From: Sinorhizobium arboris LMG 14919
GTDB lineage: Bacteria > Pseudomonadota > Alphaproteobacteria > Rhizobiales > Rhizobiaceae
Assembly (NCBI RefSeq): GCF_000427465.1
Contig: NZ_ATYB01000008.1
Location: forward strand, 1,460,329 to 1,524,328
Direction: 5' to 3'
DNA: 64,000 bases
Both the position numbers and the translations under genes were made by a program. Positions within the stretch are counted from its first letter, which is position 1; the number at the start of each line of letters is the position of its first letter. This document shows, piece after piece, positions 63,006-64,000 of the stretch. The notes under the pieces are model-generated. The model saw nothing but the letters and a program-made list of their open reading frames with translations. It searched no databases and had not been told where the DNA came from.

Positions 63006-64000
63006 TGCATTTTAGGTTCCCGAGAGCATTGGCTTTGGCTGCGATCTTGGCTGGCGGCGCGCTTGCTCCGCTGCCGGCGGTCGCCGCGAAGACGGAGCTC
63101 ACGCTCGGCGCCGCAGCTGCAGACATCGGCAATCTCGATCCGCATTATTCGGCGAGCACCACTGACCGCACGCTGGTGGCCTGGATCTTTGGCGGCCTGG
63201 TCCGCTTCGCTCCCGGCACAACCGACCCCGCCCGGATCGAGCCCGACCTGGCCGAGAGTTGGGAATCCAGCCCGGATAAGCTGGTTTGGACCTTCAAACT
63301 GCGCAAGGGGGTGCAATTTCATCACAATTATGGCGAAGTGACCGCCGAGGACGTCGTATTCAGCCTGCAGAAAGCGGCGGATCCCGAACGTTCGGCATTC
63401 GCCACTGACTACGCCTCCTTCGACAAGATCGAGGCTGTTGATCCCTATACCGTGCGCATCACGCTGAAGAACGCCATTCCAAGCGTGCTGGGCCCATTGG
63501 CGAACTATGCCGGCGGCTTCATCATCAGCAAGAAGGCCTACGAAGAACGCGGTGAGAGCTTCTCTCGCAGTCCGGTAGGATTCGGGCCCTTTCAACTCGA
63601 TTCGATCGAGCCTGGCGTAGCCGTGCACTTCACGGCCCATAAGGACTATTTCCGCGGGGCTCCGAAGTTGACGAAGGTAACGTATCGCTTCCTCAATGCC
63701 GCGGCTGCCCGGGACCTAGCCTTCCTTGCCGGTGAAGTCGACGCGGCCACCGGACTTGCCGATCCGAACTGGCTGAAGCGCACCCTGGCGGTCGATGGAA
63801 CCACCGTGGACATCTTCGACCCAGCCGAACTTACCGTGCTGCACATCAATACCAAGAATGCGCCGTTCGACGACATTCGGGTACGCCGCGCCCTGGCCTA
63901 TGCCATGGATCCCAGCCGTATCGCCGAATACCGCGGCACCGAATTCACCCGGGTCGGAAAGTCGGTCATTCCGTCGAACAATCTCGGTTACACCGAGGAC
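63002..64000 (+). CDS. Family 5 extracellular solute-binding protein (cut by window edge)
   Basis: At least 333 residues from ATG 63002 to the window end, no stop reached. Signal peptide ALALAAILAGGALAPLPAVAA; then the DppA/OppA pattern (ADIGNLDPHYSASTTDRTLV, LAESWESSPDKLVWTFKLRK, GVQFHHNYGEVTAEDVVFSL, VRRALAYAMD). It is the periplasmic receptor for the upstream permeases; its start overlaps the MmgE/PrpD stop by 4 bases. Confidence 0.93.
   Translation, partial: MMHFRFPRALALAAILAGGALAPLPAVAAKTELTLGAAAADIGNLDPHYSASTTDRTLVAWIFGGLVRFAPGTTDPARIEPDLAESWESSPDKLVWTFKLRKGVQFHHNYGEVTAEDVVFSLQKAADPERSAFATDYASFDKIEAVDPYTVRITLKNAIPSVLGPLANYAGGFIISKKAYEERGESFSRSPVGFGPFQLDSIEPGVAVHFTAHKDYFRGAPKLTKVTYRFLNAAAARDLAFLAGEVDAATGLADPNWLKRTLAVDGTTVDIFDPAELTVLHINTKNAPFDDIRVRRALAYAMDPSRIAEYRGTEFTRVGKSVIPSNNLGYTED

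Overview
The window is GC-rich, densely packed alphaproteobacterial DNA. Its gene content (cyoABCD with a SURF1 gene, four DUF982 proteins, a NepR/EcfG-type sigma pair, an RirA-type iron box, MalFGK-type sugar ABC genes) points to the Rhizobiaceae. The gene order resembles what I recall of the Sinorhizobium (Ensifer) meliloti/medicae pSymB-type megaplasmid; that is recollection, not a search. I saw no tRNA, rRNA, CRISPR array, transposase or replication gene.

Layout. 1-8 kb: an RND efflux pump pair, a secreted serralysin-type RTX protease, ornithine cyclodeaminase with a divergent Lrp-type regulator, and two small exported proteins (DUF922, DUF992). 7.3-14 kb: the cytochrome bo3 operon cyoABCD-SURF1 on the minus strand and a divergent MFS transporter. 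14-22 kb and 34-48 kb: two blocks of mostly small stress-type genes (DUF3008, a NepR-like anti-sigma factor, an ECF sigma factor, DUF1236, CBS-domain proteins, DUF982 x4, DUF6074, an SDR, a low-affinity iron permease, a TerC-family membrane protein; then DUF763, DUF3175, GST, UdgX, TreZ, GlgX, topoisomerase IB, a BON protein, DUF2934 and others). 23-26 kb: a type I secretion ABC/HlyD pair. 26-34 kb: a sugar operon (GntR, GH4 glycosidase, PfkB kinase, four ABC genes). 49-54 kb: an iron/siderophore ABC operon with two paralogous binding proteins behind a TGA-N9-TCA box. 54-57 kb: a surface-sugar modification cassette. 57-64 kb: an IclR-controlled peptide-type ABC operon with an MmgE/PrpD enzyme; the last gene runs off the end.

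The main observation is that the two stress blocks share one promoter pattern, GGAAC-N18/19-TT, the form reported for EcfG/RpoE2-type general-stress sigma factors. I located 17 such elements by eye, nearly all correctly oriented just upstream of a gene. One lies upstream of the ECF sigma gene itself, and one is a palindrome that reads as a promoter in both directions between treZ and glgX. The window therefore looks like a megaplasmid stress-response island built around a local sigma/anti-sigma pair, with outputs in trehalose/glycogen metabolism, DNA maintenance, membrane and envelope proteins and many unknown small proteins. Promoter calls are by eye and untested.
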